Assembly: GCA_012840905.1 (NCBI GenBank)
Contig: DUVT01000201.1
Location: forward strand, 1 to 6,813
Source: Acholeplasmataceae bacterium
Lineage (GTDB): Bacteria > Bacillota_I > Bacilli_A > ML615J-28 > CAG-698
Length of the DNA stretch: 6,813 nt
Direction of reading: 5' to 3'
Shown one piece after another: positions 6,088-6,813 of this stretch (the first letter of the stretch is position 1; every line of letters starts with the position of its first letter). A program made the position numbers and the translations under genes. The notes beneath the pieces are model-generated. The model searched no databases and was not told the origin of the DNA. It saw only the letters and a list, made by a program, of their open reading frames with translations.

Positions 6088-6813
6088 TTACTTCTTCTCG
6101 CTTATTTCTAATCCTAAAGGAATAGGAGTTGCTAGTAATTTTTTCTTTTTTAAGTATTCATCAAAGGGAGGAATACCTAAAGTTGCAGATGAATCACGAT
6201 CAAACACAGCTTTGATTGTTAAAAATAGGATTTTAATGTCTAGTAAGAAACTATAATTTCTTATATAAAGCAAGTCATATCTTAACTTATCATCAGGTGT
6301 TGAATTATACTTACCTAATACTTGAGCAAGGCCAGTTATACCTGGTTTTACATTAACCCTGTATTTAAAATCCGGATTTGATTCACAGAACTTTTGAATA
6401 AAGATTTCACGCTCAGGTCTAGGTCCTATTAAAGACATCTCACCTTTTAAAACATTTATTAACTGTGGTAATTCATCAATTCTTGTAGCACGTAAAAATT
6501 TACCTACTTTAGTTATTCTTGGATCATTTTCCATTTGCCATACAGCACCAGTTTCCTTTTCCGCATCCACAATCATTGTTCTAAACTTAATTAGCTTAAA
6601 TGGTTTATTTCCACGAGTTATACGCTCTTGAATATAAAACACAGGACCTTTGTCATGTAACTTTATAATTAAAGCAATGATTAAAAATAGTGGAAATGCA
6701 ATTATTAAACCAACTATTGATACTACAATATCCAAAAATCTCTTTAAAAATCTTTGGGTGATTGTTAAATGGAGTGATTGAGATGCAAATACTGGTGTAT
6801 CACGTACTTGATC
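6088..6813 (-). CDS. Polyprenyl-phosphate sugar-1-phosphate transferase (initiating sugar transferase); partial, N-terminus beyond right edge
   Basis: The frame is open from the window edge to TAA at 6090-6088, giving 241 residues (numbered here from the edge). It is the bacterial sugar transferase domain that moves a sugar-1-phosphate from a nucleotide sugar to undecaprenyl phosphate, the first step of repeat-unit synthesis. Visible parts are LKRFLDIVVS at 23-32, a re-entrant membrane helix at about 28-52 with its kink proline P41, GPVFYIQERI at 56-65, KFRTM at 76-80, RIDELPQLINVLKGEMS at 111-127 with the catalytic Asp-Glu pair D113/E114, GPRPE at 130-134, and KPGITGLAQV at 156-165. The tail after residue 205 is long and Lys-rich. 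The segment before LKRFLD (DTPVFASQSLHLTITQR) matches the linker of the large WbaP/CpsE-like form, so a membrane and nucleotide-binding-like domain probably lies further upstream. No start codon in the window is convincing. The sugar is not predictable; the domain is certain. Confidence 0.95.
   Translation of the reverse strand, partial: DQVRDTPVFASQSLHLTITQRFLKRFLDIVVSIVGLIIAFPLFLIIALIIKLHDKGPVFYIQERITRGNKPFKLIKFRTMIVDAEKETGAVWQMENDPRITKVGKFLRATRIDELPQLINVLKGEMSLIGPRPEREIFIQKFCESNPDFKYRVNVKPGITGLAQVLGKYNSTPDDKLRYDLLYIRNYSFLLDIKILFLTIKAVFDRDSSATLGIPPFDEYLKKKKLLATPIPLGLEISEKK

Noticed and set aside
5978..6256. Plus-strand open frame of 92 codons across the phosphotransferase/glycosyltransferase junction
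   Set aside because: It lies opposite two well-supported genes. Its translation has no family-like pattern, and an open frame of this size is easily produced as an antisense shadow.
6088..6735. A start for the sugar transferase at TTG 6735, giving a complete 215-residue short-form enzyme
   Set aside because: The frame stays open upstream to the window edge, and the bases before TTG encode LKRF, the conserved lead-in to the re-entrant helix, with no ribosome site before the TTG. The gene is truncated by the window and is not complete.
1..6813. Genetic code 4 (UGA as Trp), as in Mycoplasma, given the AT-richness
   Set aside because: Trp positions such as W97 of the second glycosyltransferase use TGG, and TGA ends that gene in a well-formed ATGA overlap. 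All proteins are full length under the standard code.
1..6813. CRISPR arrays, tRNA/rRNA genes, insertion sequences and attachment sites
   Set aside because: I looked for regularly spaced direct repeats, tRNA-like cloverleaf ends, transposase motifs and terminal inverted repeats, and saw none. The window is almost wholly coding.

Overview
This window is an internal piece of an extracellular glycan (capsule/exopolysaccharide type) biosynthesis operon. Every gene lies on the minus strand, so transcription runs from the right end to the left end. The DNA is AT-rich (roughly 30% G+C by eye). Most genes have purine-rich Shine-Dalgarno sites, one gene starts with GTG, TGG encodes Trp, and TGA is used as a stop at position 3837. 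This fits a low-GC Bacillota relative (Bacilli, Clostridia or a wall-bearing relative of the Mollicutes). It argues against a Mycoplasma that reads UGA as Trp. The species cannot be named from this sequence.

Layout in transcription order: (1) 6813-6088, the C-terminal catalytic half of a polyprenyl-phosphate sugar-1-phosphate transferase that starts repeat-unit synthesis; its N-terminus is beyond the right edge. (2) 6086-4962, a GT4 glycosyltransferase of the CapM/EpsD/PglA kind. (3) 4940-3837, a second, unlike GT4 glycosyltransferase. (4) 3840-2959, a membrane-anchored NodB-type polysaccharide deacetylase. (5) 2977-2024, a FemAB/GNAT-fold acyl- or aminoacyltransferase. (6) 2014-452, a MurJ/MviN (MVF) family flippase. 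(7) 462-1, the N-terminal 154 residues of a polytopic membrane protein, probably the Wzy polymerase, running off the left edge.

The genes are packed with no real intergenic space: gaps of 1, 21 and 9 nt, and overlaps of 4, 19 and 11 nt. No promoter or terminator is visible, so the window is the middle of one transcription unit whose control region lies beyond the right edge.

Inferred pathway: the phosphotransferase loads the first sugar onto undecaprenyl phosphate, the two GT4 enzymes extend it, the deacetylase and the FemAB-like enzyme modify it, the MVF protein moves it across the membrane, and the left-edge protein polymerises it. The least ordinary parts are the deacetylase-FemAB pair sitting between the glycosyltransferases and the flippase, and an MVF flippase that seems to lack the arginines needed for lipid II transport in MurJ. 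I see no CRISPR array, RNA gene, insertion sequence or attachment site.
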